Shown one piece after another: positions 26,234-34,165 of a stretch of 62,510 nt of DNA (position 1 is the stretch's first letter; the number at the start of each line of letters is the position of its first letter). Origin of the DNA: a virus. The stretch spans positions 1 to 62,510 of IMG/VR virus record IMGVR_UViG_3300035698_030975; one strand, 5' to 3'. Below the pieces are notes generated by a model. That model saw only the letters and a program-made list of their open reading frames with translations, made no database searches and was not told where the DNA came from. The translations under genes and the position numbers were made by a program.

Positions 26234-26968
26234 ATGATGATAATAGCCTCAGAAATTCAGTCTCTTTTTATGACGATGCTACTTGAAGAGGAAGTTCCTC
26301 CTGTTAGTCTTCGTTTTTCATTTGTTCCTACAATTGAAAAAGAAAGAAAAGATGCATTAGTTGAAAAACTGTTTCGTCTTAGCACGGGAATAGCAATATT
26401 TGAAAAAGGCTTTCTATTTTGTTTGATGGACCCACACAATCTAACAGAAGTTAAAAAAATACCTGGAATTGAAAGAATTGATAAAGATGAATACTTTTCA
26501 AATCGACGCACTTGTTCAGCGAATGGAAAAAATAGAAGATTACGTAATCGAGCCTCCTCAATGGACAGAGTATCATCGGATAATTCGACAATTGATGCCG
26601 ATGAAAAAGAAAACCAACATAAAAAGACTACAAAAAAGGTGTCTAAATCTTCTGGAAAGGGGCGAAAAAATACCAGCCATAAAATTGTATCGAAACGAAA
26701 CGGGGCACAGCCTTCGGGATTCAATAGATGCAATGGACAGCCTCTTGTCCGATCTCCACAACAACGCGCGAGCTTCTTTAAAATCTCGGAAGTCGATCAA
26801 ATCTCAGAGGTCTGTGAGGGTTTCCCAGCCAGTACAAGAGAAGAAAAAGAAGACTCGATTACGTCATCGACCGGCTCCAAAAGCAAAATGAACATTCTTC
26901 ATTTTGCTTTTTTAAAGAGGAGTTTTGTTGGGCGCAGATCGCTTACAGGAGTCAAACAAGGAATGTAG
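26234..26968 (+). CDS. Hypothetical protein with C-terminal part overlapping the L7/L12-like gene
   Basis: From the ATG at 26234 (GAAGG upstream) the frame runs 244 codons. Only the first ~85 residues look like a folded domain (S-L-R-F-S-F-V-P...I-F-E-K-G-F-L-F-C-L-M-D...I-P-G-I-E-R-I-D-K-D-E-Y-F). Beyond that the product is Lys/Ser/Arg-rich and shares its DNA with the 26487-26891 gene in another frame. Either the overlap is real dual coding, or a frameshift has extended this gene past its normal end. Confidence 0.45.
   Translation: MMIIASEIQSLFMTMLLEEEVPPVSLRFSFVPTIEKERKDALVEKLFRLSTGIAIFEKGFLFCLMDPHNLTEVKKIPGIERIDKDEYFSNRRTCSANGKNRRLRNRASSMDRVSSDNSTIDADEKENQHKKTTKKVSKSSGKGRKNTSHKIVSKRNGAQPSGFNRCNGQPLVRSPQQRASFFKISEVDQISEVCEGFPASTREEKEDSITSSTGSKSKMNILHFAFLKRSFVGRRSLTGVKQGM
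26487..26891 (+). CDS. L7/L12 C-terminal-domain-like small protein
   Basis: A 134-residue product whose middle (L-L-E-R-G-E-K-I-P-A-I-K-L-Y-R-N-E-T-G-H, then L-R-D-S-I-D-A-M-D) follows the pattern of the ribosomal protein L7/L12 C-terminal domain family, G-x-K-I-x-A-I-K-x-x-R-x-x-T-G-x-x-L-x-x-A-x-x-x-V. It has an N-terminal helical segment and a very basic C-terminus. Huge phages are known to carry L7/L12-like genes. It is in a different frame from the overlapping 26234 ORF. Whether it binds ribosomes is unknown. Confidence 0.55.
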   Translation: MNTFQIDALVQRMEKIEDYVIEPPQWTEYHRIIRQLMPMKKKTNIKRLQKRCLNLLERGEKIPAIKLYRNETGHSLRDSIDAMDSLLSDLHNNARASLKSRKSIKSQRSVRVSQPVQEKKKKTRLRHRPAPKAK

Positions 26969-26979
26969 ACTAATCTTCT

Positions 26980-27010
26980 AAAATAGCTCGCCCTTCAGGC
27001 GAGCTATTTT
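26980..27010. terminator. Bidirectional terminator between convergent operons
   Basis: A 13-bp stem (AAAATAGCTCGCC with GGCGAGCTATTTT) encloses CTTCA, with A-rich and T-rich flanks on both sides. It separates the plus-strand VWA operon from the minus-strand gene ending at 27010. Confidence 0.85.
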
Positions 27011-28221
27011 CATTCATCAATACGACCAGTAATCTCTTCTAATTGCAAATCTCGATTTTCAGGCCCCCCATAAAAGGATATTTCCCAATAGACAGCATCT
27101 AAAACATCTAGTAATGTAACAGGACAAGTTACTTTATCAATAGTCTTCAGTCCTTCTTTAATATTGCCTTTGCGACTATACACAGGCTTCTTGTGGATTT
27201 CCAATTTTTCATTGATATATAACGGCAATTGAGCATAAACATATACCCGATCAAAACCTATTCCATAAGATTCATATTTGGGAGGTTCTCCTCCAAATTT
27301 TTTATAATGATTAAGGGTTTCTTCGCTAACCTTTCCAGATGCACGAAAGTCCATAAAGTTGTCTATGTAACCATCTGATTTAACTCTAGGAGGTTGAATG
27401 TCGTAGAAACGCTCAATTTTCATGAGACAAAGACGTTCTTCATCATTTTCACTAGTTACATCATCAGGAGGAATATTTTTAGATTCCTTGTGAAATTCAT
27501 CAATTGTGCGACACCAAGAATACATCGAAATAAACAATTTTAAATCTTCATTCCCAGCAACGAGATCAAAAACATCTTGAACCACAATATCGCCATCTAC
27601 AGAGATGGGATTGAGAAGAAATCCAAGAGAATCTATACCTATTGGCAAAGACAATAGATCAATAGTTTGACGTTGTGCTCGCGGTCTTTGTCCTCCAAAT
27701 AGACCATCAAGAAGTTCTAGAAAACTTAAGTTATACTTTCCTTCGAAAACACAACCTTCATCGTCAAATACTTGACCGTCACCATATTGCAACAATCCAT
27801 CTTCGGTGGGTTCGCATTTAGTAGAAAGAAAAAGTTCACCATCTTTAATTACCGCATAATGAAAAACTTTACATCCATCAGGATGCTGCTGTTCCCATTC
27901 GGGGAACAGCAGATTGCATAAAACTCTAAGTTGTTCATTTTCTTTGATAACCGAGATTACGTTATTTACCGTGACCCCTTCTCCTAGTTCAACAAAATCT
28001 CGTAAATGAGCCCAGATTTGTTGTTCTTCTTTTACTTCTTTCCAAAAAATTGCTTCTGCCTGATTGCGCGTAGAAGCAGTGTGGATTATTTGTCCTGTTT
28101 CTTTCTCAATAACGAAAAACTTTCCGTCTTGTTGTTTTTTTATATTGGTATTGCTGCGATGTTCTCCATCCCATCGACGGAATTCCAAGCCATTTTTTGT
28201 TAACTTTGTTTCTGTCATCAT
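27010..28221 (-). CDS. Hypothetical protein
   Basis: A 403-residue acidic protein with no recognised domain. The N-terminal ~70 residues (F-R-R-W-D-G-E-H, K-F-F-V-I-E-K-E-T-G-Q-I-I) form a short beta module; the remainder is mixed alpha/beta with a Y-G-D-G-Q-V-F-D-D-E-G-C segment near 150. AGGAT precedes the start. It is last in a minus-strand run starting near 31.7 kb. Confidence 0.5.
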   Translation of the reverse strand: MMTETKLTKNGLEFRRWDGEHRSNTNIKKQQDGKFFVIEKETGQIIHTASTRNQAEAIFWKEVKEEQQIWAHLRDFVELGEGVTVNNVISVIKENEQLRVLCNLLFPEWEQQHPDGCKVFHYAVIKDGELFLSTKCEPTEDGLLQYGDGQVFDDEGCVFEGKYNLSFLELLDGLFGGQRPRAQRQTIDLLSLPIGIDSLGFLLNPISVDGDIVVQDVFDLVAGNEDLKLFISMYSWCRTIDEFHKESKNIPPDDVTSENDEERLCLMKIERFYDIQPPRVKSDGYIDNFMDFRASGKVSEETLNHYKKFGGEPPKYESYGIGFDRVYVYAQLPLYINEKLEIHKKPVYSRKGNIKEGLKTIDKVTCPVTLLDVLDAVYWEISFYGGPENRDLQLEEITGRIDE

Positions 28222-28233
28222 TATCCTGCGATC

Positions 28234-28509
28234 TTAGCCTTTAATTAATATTGCTCCACTATGCTCGCGATCAAATCCTGCTTCTGACAAAACTTCAAAA
28301 ATTTGTTCTTTAGACATCTTTTGTCCAACTTCGTGAACCAATCCCCAAAATTTTGTTTGTCCGCCATCTCTGTGTATTCCTTGAGCAATCTCTGTAACAC
28401 ACAATAATGGATTAAGTCGTTGCATCAAATGTCTAAATGCAAGCAGTTCATGTTCGTCACGAACCGAAAATGCCTTTGGAATAGTAATCTCTATGGAACT
28501 AGTGGTCAT
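28234..28509 (-). CDS. Small hypothetical protein behind a CRISPR-repeat-like leader
   Basis: A 91-residue protein with a helical core (E-L-L-A-F-R-H-L-M-Q-R-L) and no recognised motif. AAGGA precedes the ATG. Its special feature is the leader: a hairpin nearly identical to the core of the CRISPR repeat lies 13 bases upstream of the start codon (28523-28549). The gene could therefore be under control of the phage Cas proteins. That link is inference. Confidence 0.55.
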   Translation of the reverse strand: MTTSSIEITIPKAFSVRDEHELLAFRHLMQRLNPLLCVTEIAQGIHRDGGQTKFWGLVHEVGQKMSKEQIFEVLSEAGFDREHSGAILIKG

Positions 28510-28522
28510 TTTTGTTCCTTAA

Positions 28523-28549
28523 TTTTAATTAGCTCTGTAAAAACAGAGG
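28523..28549 (-). repeat. Orphan CRISPR-repeat-like hairpin in a 5' leader
   Basis: This 27-bp element matches the core of the array repeat (AATTAGCTCTG, A-run, CAGAGG), with one A fewer in the loop and T for C at one flank position. It lies about 17.5 kb from the array, alone, between two genes. Its stem is CTCTG/CAGAG. The T-for-C change is shared with the element before cas3 (45927-45951), and both sit just upstream of a start codon on the minus strand. Confidence 0.85.
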
Positions 28550-28568
28550 AATACGACCCCTTATAGCA

Positions 28569-29018
28569 CTATTTGACTATATCTGCGCTTTCAAATGGAA
28601 CAATAAAAAACCGATCTCCCTCGACAATTAACCACCCACGATTAGCTTCAACTCGTTCAAATGACAACTGTTCGCCTGGTTGGTGGATGTTGGAATTGAT
28701 TCCCTTCACTCCTTTTGTGAGACAAATATTTCCACCAGATTTGGATTTGTTAATTACTCTTTTAATTCTATTGGTTCTAACGGTTACTCGGTGACCTTTG
28801 TCGATAATTGGCTTTGGAAGTGTAATAGTGGCAATGCCTTCGTATTCTCCTGAATACTCTACTTCCAACCAACAACGAAAACCATCATCAAGCATTTGAA
28901 TGCTGTGTTGGGAAACAATTAATTCAAATTCGCTATCATCTTGAAGTTCACTTTTGAGTTTGACGTTATCATCTTTTCGATCTATTACATTGCAAAGTAA
29001 AAAAGCTCGTTCGTTCAT
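28569..29018 (-). CDS. Hypothetical beta-rich protein
   Basis: A 149-residue protein with alternating strands (F-R-C-W-L-E-V-E-Y-S-G-E-Y-E-G-I-A-T-I-T-L) and no recognised family. Its start overlaps the methionine aminopeptidase stop by 4 bases (ATGA), so the two are coupled. Confidence 0.55.
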   Translation of the reverse strand: MNERAFLLCNVIDRKDDNVKLKSELQDDSEFELIVSQHSIQMLDDGFRCWLEVEYSGEYEGIATITLPKPIIDKGHRVTVRTNRIKRVINKSKSGGNICLTKGVKGINSNIHQPGEQLSFERVEANRGWLIVEGDRFFIVPFESADIVK

Positions 29019-29779
29019 TTATTCTCCAGTGTTAAAATCTCGACACCATCATCGGTAACGAGAACAGTATGTTCATATTGTGCAGAAAGAGTTCCGTCTA
29101 TTGTCCGTGCTGTCCATCCGTTGCTTTCATCTATTATTGCTTCGGCTTGACCGATATTTATCATTGGTTCAATTGTAAAAATCAATCCAGGATTTAATAT
29201 AATTCCTTGATCTTTTTTAGCTGCATGTAGAATTTGTGGATTTTCATGAAATTCTATTCCTACGCCATGTCCACAAAATTGATGAACTACGGAATATCCT
29301 TTAGATTCAGCGTGTTTGGAAATGTAATATCCAATAAGTCCTGTTTTGTTTCCGGATTTTACTTGTTTAATGCCAATATCTAAACATTCTTTTGTAACAC
29401 GCAAAAGATCGGCACATTGTTTGGAAACATTTCCTACAGAAAACATTCTACTTGTGTCACCATAAAATCCATTAAGAATCGTAGTTACATCAATATTAAG
29501 AATATCTCCATTCTTTAAAACTGTTTCCTTGTCGGGAATACCATGACATATCACTTCGTTGAGTGACATACAAGTTTCTTTTGGGAATCCCAAATAATTT
29601 AACGGGGCGGCTACGGCTCCATTTTCTTTGATGAACTCTGCAATTCTTTGGTTTAATTCAAATGTGTTCGCGCCAACCACTACAAAAGGCTCGATCATAT
29701 TCAGTGTTCGTGCCGCTAATTGACAACTCTGCCGGATTTTGTCAATTTCTCGTTTACTTTTAATAATGATTGGTTTCAT
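29015..29779 (-). CDS. map: Methionine aminopeptidase (type I)
   Basis: Removes the initiator Met from new proteins. The five metal ligands are visible: D97 (L-N-I-D-V), D108 (G-D-T-S), H171 (G-H-G-V-G), E204 (F-T-I-E-P-M) and E236 (Q-Y-E-H-T), with substrate-binding H79 (I-C-H-G-I-P). The 254-residue length fits type Ia without a zinc-finger extension. It overlaps its neighbours on both sides by 4 bases. A phage copy may process phage N-termini when the host enzyme is limiting. Confidence 0.93.
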   Translation of the reverse strand: MKPIIIKSKREIDKIRQSCQLAARTLNMIEPFVVVGANTFELNQRIAEFIKENGAVAAPLNYLGFPKETCMSLNEVICHGIPDKETVLKNGDILNIDVTTILNGFYGDTSRMFSVGNVSKQCADLLRVTKECLDIGIKQVKSGNKTGLIGYYISKHAESKGYSVVHQFCGHGVGIEFHENPQILHAAKKDQGIILNPGLIFTIEPMINIGQAEAIIDESNGWTARTIDGTLSAQYEHTVLVTDDGVEILTLENK

Positions 29780-30102
29780 ACGTCTAGTAGAGTGTTTACT
29801 AAATCATTTATAAATAGCCCATCTGCTATCTGAACTGCTTTCAATGCAGAGAAACAAATAGCAATAGGAGCAGTAGGGGCCGAAACAACTACTTTATATC
29901 CACGATAAAAACAAGTAGTTACATAACCTCCAGAAACACTACGAACCAATCTTTGCGTGCCTTTCCAAAGCGATGATTCCCACACCTTCCATGCGTCGGT
30001 AAGATCAGAACTGGGATTCCAATCAGAATTCCCAATCTCCTCGGGACACCACACTTCAGCCACTAATGCATTAAGGGATTTGAGGGTATCTTCATGAGTC
30101 AT
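29776..30102 (-). CDS. Phage ABA-sandwich-like small protein
   Basis: A 108-residue protein whose end (Y-K-V-V-V-S-A-P-T-A-P-I-A-I-C-F-S-A-L-K-A) fits the phage ABA-sandwich family, which usually ends A-x-T-A-P-L-A-I-C-R-A-A-L. A D-A-W-K-V-W-E helix lies near residue 37. Function is unknown. It overlaps the membrane-protein gene upstream by 11 bases and the aminopeptidase gene downstream by 4. Confidence 0.6.
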   Translation of the reverse strand: MTHEDTLKSLNALVAEVWCPEEIGNSDWNPSSDLTDAWKVWESSLWKGTQRLVRSVSGGYVTTCFYRGYKVVVSAPTAPIAICFSALKAVQIADGLFINDLVNTLLDV

Positions 30103-30511
30103 GGTTCACCGTCTTTTTATTTTCTCGATAAGATTGTAGCATTAAAGCCAACCCAGCCGCAAACATTACAAAAATTCCTAATAAATGCGTTGTTTTCATA
30201 TTTATCAAGAATCTAATCTTACTCAAAATCTCTACAGCGATGATTGCTAATCCGGTATACATCAATGTCCAAGCCCATCGCTTCGTTGAATCATAAAATA
30301 GAATTAACACTCCAATAAAGAAGGGAATAAATATAATCCCCATTGATGTCGTTTCCCAAAGCCCATTTCCCCTTCCCAATCCTCCGAATAACCCAGAACC
30401 CATAGTGGATACGCGCACTGAGTCAAAGAAAAAGTATACTGCGGCTAGAGCTAACAAAAATCCCACAGAATATTTTCCTATACCACCTTCGGTGCCTCCT
30501 GAGCCTTGCAT
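30092..30511 (-). CDS. Four-helix membrane protein
   Basis: A 139-residue protein with four hydrophobic segments (about 13-30, 52-70, 78-96 and 108-125), so an integral inner-membrane protein. AAGGAAAAAAAATG gives a clear start. No holin or transporter motif was recognised. Confidence 0.6.
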   Translation of the reverse strand: MQGSGGTEGGIGKYSVGFLLALAAVYFFFDSVRVSTMGSGLFGGLGRGNGLWETTSMGIIFIPFFIGVLILFYDSTKRWAWTLMYTGLAIIAVEILSKIRFLINMKTTHLLGIFVMFAAGLALMLQSYRENKKTVNHDS

Positions 30512-30559
30512 TTTTTTTCCTTTCCGTGCCGCACCATCTACCTTTCCGTAGACGTTGCA

Positions 30560-30799
30560 CTATTTTTCAAATCCAAATAAACAAGCTGCTTCTTGTAATT
30601 TTTCCCAAGCGTATGGAGTTTCGATATGCGAACAAGTTGTGCATTTTCCGCTTTCAATCCAGTCTGCTCTTATTTCCCAATGGTCATTCTTCCAAATCCA
30701 ATATTGCTTCATAAATTTCTCTATTTCAGAGCAAAAAGGTTGGGGAACTTCTATGCGAGTAATCGGCATGGAAAAAGTGCGCAATATGTTCTTGTCCAT
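30560..30799 (-). CDS. Small hypothetical protein with CxxC
   Basis: A 79-residue protein rich in Trp and Glu, with a C-T-T-C-S-H motif near residue 54 that may bind zinc. A GGGGT lies just before the start. Plus-strand ORFs here lack ribosome sites and were judged shadows. Confidence 0.5.
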   Translation of the reverse strand: MDKNILRTFSMPITRIEVPQPFCSEIEKFMKQYWIWKNDHWEIRADWIESGKCTTCSHIETPYAWEKLQEAACLFGFEK

Positions 30800-30837
30800 A
30801 TTTTACCCCATAAAGATTAGATTGTAAAGCAAAATGC

Positions 30838-31275
30838 TTAACTTTTGTCTGATGCTTTAATGGCAAGATCAAGAGAAGATCCAATTAAGCAATAAAGAGT
30901 ATCTGGGTCATATCCTTCTACCCCCTTGCCAGTTTTAAGCCATTCTTCAGCTTTTTCATGACAAGTTCTTCCGTCATTGATGTTGGAATTAGCTTTGATT
31001 TCGTCTGCGGCTGCTCTTGGGAAAGACGGCAAATGAAGAGCTATCTTACAAAGGCAAATTCCATTTTCTTTTACATAACCACCATTTATCATATCAACGC
31101 GAGACACAATATGGTGAGCGTCTAGAGCGTCTAATATGGTTTTTATTCCATGTTTTTCTTGTTCTATTTGTCCACCAGTTCCGAAATGTAGTTTTCGACC
31201 ACATACCCTACATCGGTAATGATCTCGTTTGAAAACTTCCTGGCGAAACCGCTTTCTAATTTCTTTTTTATTCAT
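30838..31275 (-). CDS. HNH endonuclease-like protein
   Basis: A 145-residue protein with C-R-V-C-G (residues 22-26), D-A-H-H-I-V-S-R (the first His pair of an HNH site), E-N-G-I-C-L-C and a downstream C-H-E-K-A-E. This is a zinc-bound HNH nuclease layout. A roughly 23-residue insert follows the usual L-C position, so the final His of the motif is shifted. It may be a homing or packaging-type nuclease. The start lies only 5 nt from a -10 element (31281-31286), implying a leaderless mRNA. Confidence 0.7.
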   Translation of the reverse strand: MNKKEIRKRFRQEVFKRDHYRCRVCGRKLHFGTGGQIEQEKHGIKTILDALDAHHIVSRVDMINGGYVKENGICLCKIALHLPSFPRAAADEIKANSNINDGRTCHEKAEEWLKTGKGVEGYDPDTLYCLIGSSLDLAIKASDKS

Positions 31276-31280
31276 TCAAC

Positions 31281-31310
31281 ATTATACCCCAAAATCTGCC
31301 CATTTGTAAA
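31281..31310 (-). promoter_or_regulatory. Sigma-70-like promoter, leaderless HNH gene
   Basis: On the minus strand TTTACA (31305-31310), an 18-bp spacer and TATAAT (31281-31286) precede the HNH ATG by 5 nt. The predicted transcript would start at or within the start codon. Confidence 0.6.
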
Positions 31311-31556
31311 CTATTTCATTACTCCTGGAGGTTTCGTAGAGGGGTTGCTACCGTGGTCAAATCCATTTGAAAAAACCAGTTTTTTCAACTTCTCATTTTC
31401 CAAGCGCAATTTATTCATTTGTGTGTCATGATGATCTGCGATCTGTTCATACTCATACAAAGAAGGAAGAGCCGCAGAAACATACCACCAGACAACAATA
31501 TTGGCAAAAATGAACGGACAACACATCCACCAAACCAAAAGCCAACGCACTTTCAT
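31311..31556 (-). CDS. Single-span membrane protein with coiled coil
   Basis: An 81-residue protein with one N-terminal transmembrane segment (about 5-30, rich in Trp and Val) and then a short coiled coil (M-N-K-L-R-L-E-N-E-K-L-K-K-L). This resembles small spanin or Rz-like inner-membrane parts, but no partner gene is recognised. It overlaps the zinc-ribbon gene upstream by 4 bases. Confidence 0.5.
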   Translation of the reverse strand: MKVRWLLVWWMCCPFIFANIVVWWYVSAALPSLYEYEQIADHHDTQMNKLRLENEKLKKLVFSNGFDHGSNPSTKPPGVMK

Positions 31557-31750
31557 GAGAATCTCCTTGGAAAATTTGGGAAACTATATTCCTTTGGTGT
31601 GTGCTCTGAATGAGGGGCGTTAAGGGGTTGAGCACACTTATGACAAAGAAATTTTTTCTGAATGATGCGTTTCGCAGGAGCACCACAAATCACACAAAAT
31701 TTGTTTTCAAATACTTGCCTAAGAAGCTCGACAGTTTTTTTTTCAAGCAT
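31553..31750 (-). CDS. Small zinc-ribbon protein
   Basis: From the ATG at 31750 the product is 65 residues with C-V-I-C-G-A-P and C-H-K-C, a treble-clef-like zinc ribbon. AAGGA lies 9 nt upstream of this start, which is why it is preferred to 31789. Function is unknown. Confidence 0.55.
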   Translation of the reverse strand: MLEKKTVELLRQVFENKFCVICGAPAKRIIQKKFLCHKCAQPLNAPHSEHTPKEYSFPNFPRRFS

Positions 31751-31827
31751 GATTGCAATCCTTGCTAAATAACTCCGAAAAATGGACATATTGCAATATA
31801 CAATATCTGAGATGGTTTAGCAAGTCT

Positions 31828-32817
31828 TTATTGGACTCTTCCAAGAATCATGAATGTGTCACTGTTGGAGGGGGCTCCTGTAAATTCTGGTGATACCGTA
31901 ATTGTTTTTGTGCCGCCCACATATGCGCTTACGGGGCGAACTTGACCCAACAAATCTCCACTAGTAAATACAAAGGCAGATTGGGTGAAGTGTTCATCTG
32001 TAGCCTCAGTCAGATTTGTTATAAATGAGGTAGTAGTAGGAGAACCATCATTTACCGATCCTGATGTAATTGCATTATCATACATTATTTCTAAAACATC
32101 TGCTGCGGCACTAGAACCACTAACACTTATGACATCTGTATCTGCTAAATGCGTGCTTGGATCATAACCTGTATCTGCAAAATCTTTCAAATCGGTCATA
32201 GATTGAGCGTCACCATCAATTTTCTTTAAATCTGCTTCAAATTCTGTAGTGATACTTACTGCTGTACTATTTACATGAGTGACATTAGCATCAACAGTTG
32301 ATTCTAGACTTACTGGAGTCCCTGTAATATGTGTGATATTCGCATCAATTGATGATGCAAGACTTATCGCCACCCCATTTCCATATGTTATATCTACTTC
32401 AGGAACTCCGTCTACTGTTGGTGTTGCAACAGTAGAACTATTCCATTGTTGAGTATCGCCAACAGGAACGTCAAATAAATAAGCCGTAACATCTACATCA
32501 GCATCCGCATTTGGAGATTTAACTTTAATAACAACTTCTTGGTTGGCGACTACTGGGAATACAGTAGTCCAGACAGCGGTGCGTATTGCTGTGCTAAATG
32601 TAATAACTTGCGGATCTGGTTCTGCTGTTTGTCCACCAATTGTTACTGAAATTTCAAAATCCCCACCACCAGCAGTTAAATTTTTTACTCCATCTCCAAA
32701 CGCAATGTAGGCTTGGCATTGTCTGTTTTCAGTAGCACTCGGCGTATCTGTTAAAACAGTAATCTGTGATGTTAAATCAAGATCGGCATTTTCTGTGTCT
32801 AATTGAACTAAAGGCAT
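31828..32817 (-). CDS. Probable tail fibre or virion decoration protein
   Basis: A 329-residue Thr/Val/Asp-rich beta protein without Cys clusters, typical of phage surface proteins. It contains short repeats of the type I-T-G-T-P-V-S-L-E-S-T-V-D-A-N-V-T-H-V (about residues 165-205). It is the last gene of the minus-strand tailspike cassette, so it is probably part of the host-recognition apparatus. Confidence 0.55.
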   Translation of the reverse strand: MPLVQLDTENADLDLTSQITVLTDTPSATENRQCQAYIAFGDGVKNLTAGGGDFEISVTIGGQTAEPDPQVITFSTAIRTAVWTTVFPVVANQEVVIKVKSPNADADVDVTAYLFDVPVGDTQQWNSSTVATPTVDGVPEVDITYGNGVAISLASSIDANITHITGTPVSLESTVDANVTHVNSTAVSITTEFEADLKKIDGDAQSMTDLKDFADTGYDPSTHLADTDVISVSGSSAAADVLEIMYDNAITSGSVNDGSPTTTSFITNLTEATDEHFTQSAFVFTSGDLLGQVRPVSAYVGGTKTITVSPEFTGAPSNSDTFMILGRVQ

Positions 32818-32824
32818 ATTATAT

Positions 32825-34156
32825 CTACGTTGTTATAAGTAATATTTGCGCTGTTTGCACGGGAGGCACTGCTCCTTGATGAGTTGTTACTGCCGTCGCT
32901 GTGCCCTGTCCGACCGGACGTGGCTTACCTTGTGTATAGACTCCGTTTCCACTGGCTGGGGTGAAGTCGCCGCCGACTGTACTTACAAACGCGGGACTTG
33001 TTGTCGTAGCATTACTGCCCATCGCTACGGCAGGAACATCCGCACCATTGCTACTGTAATTATTATAATCAAGGCGTGCGCCATTTAAGTCTCCGCTATT
33101 CCAAACAATGGCAGTAGTATTAGAATCAAAGATATTATTTAGCACGGTCAAAGTATGAGACCCGACGTATATATAGAGTCCTGTTGTGCAATTGTAAATG
33201 GTGTTGTTTTTTGCGTTAGTGAATCCCTGTTGTGCCCCATCCATGAAGATTCCGGTACCACAGCTATCAATTGAGCACCCTGTAACATGTAGACTCTGGC
33301 GACCACTTCCACTCATCTGTAAGCCAGTAACCGAATCATGCACATAGCAATCAACACACGACCCATTCCCCTTGACTGTGTATCTACCATTGCCGTTTGT
33401 GGATTGTAGAATACAGTTCTCAAGATGAAGGGCATTATCATAACAATAGATGCTAGAACGATTTGAGGTTCCCGATGTATTTATAAACTCACAGTTCTCA
33501 TGCTTGTGGTCATATCCTTTGCCATGTACTACCGTATAGGACGCTGTTCCAGTATATTTTATATACTTATATTCGGCGTAATATCTAATGCTTATCCAAT
33601 ATGCTCCACATGCAAAAACTGGTTGATGTCCGCTATCTGGAAGTGGATTGTCTCCACGAGTTGCGTTGTATCCAAGCCAGCGGTCTGGACGGAGGTGTGT
33701 TGCGGGAAAAGTATCGTTAACAGCATTAGCCGTAAAAGTATATGTTCCAGAAGCTACATATTTAGTGTGTAAGGGAGAGGCTACTAAAAATGCAGTTGTG
33801 GGCAAGGCAACTGCTCCGCCGACATTCCCCGTTACTCCAGTCAATCCAATCCCAGCACTCCGGTCGATAACCACGTTATTCGTATCGGTATGAGTGATAA
33901 TTTCGTACCAACCATCAGTCGCTCCACCACCGGTTAAATAAATACCATTGCCAGCCATCGCGGCAGTGAATCCGCCTGTTACTGACGTTAGTGTTGTCCC
34001 TGCTCCATCGGTTGCAATATCAGAAAGAGAAAGCTGCGCAGCAGCTTGTTGAGAATAATCTACAGACGTACCGGGATCTCTATCATAAAAAAATCCACCA
34101 TTGGTGTTGTCACCAGTAGTCCTCATCTCCCAAACTGTATCAGCATGTAAAGCCAT
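32825..34156 (-). CDS. Beta-helix tailspike paralogue 1
   Basis: A 443-residue protein. The N-terminal ~125 residues are nearly the same in three tandem genes and probably form the virion-anchoring domain (V-W-E-M-R-T-T-G-D-N-T-N-G-G-F-F). The rest has the periodic Asn/Asp/Cys-rich strands of a right-handed beta-helix (pectate-lyase-like), fit for binding or cutting surface sugars. The receptor part differs from the other copies. Confidence 0.7.
   Translation of the reverse strand: MALHADTVWEMRTTGDNTNGGFFYDRDPGTSVDYSQQAAAQLSLSDIATDGAGTTLTSVTGGFTAAMAGNGIYLTGGGATDGWYEIITHTDTNNVVIDRSAGIGLTGVTGNVGGAVALPTTAFLVASPLHTKYVASGTYTFTANAVNDTFPATHLRPDRWLGYNATRGDNPLPDSGHQPVFACGAYWISIRYYAEYKYIKYTGTASYTVVHGKGYDHKHENCEFINTSGTSNRSSIYCYDNALHLENCILQSTNGNGRYTVKGNGSCVDCYVHDSVTGLQMSGSGRQSLHVTGCSIDSCGTGIFMDGAQQGFTNAKNNTIYNCTTGLYIYVGSHTLTVLNNIFDSNTTAIVWNSGDLNGARLDYNNYSSNGADVPAVAMGSNATTTSPAFVSTVGGDFTPASGNGVYTQGKPRPVGQGTATAVTTHQGAVPPVQTAQILLITT
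33926..34156 (-). repeat. 231-bp direct repeat, copy A (tailspike start)
   Basis: The first 231 bp of tailspike paralogue 1 recur at 35255-35485 and 36561-36791, ending in the same AAAGCCAT start-codon context. Near-identity at DNA level points to recent duplication or ongoing gene conversion. Confidence 0.85.
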
Positions 34157-34165
34157 TTTGCTCCG

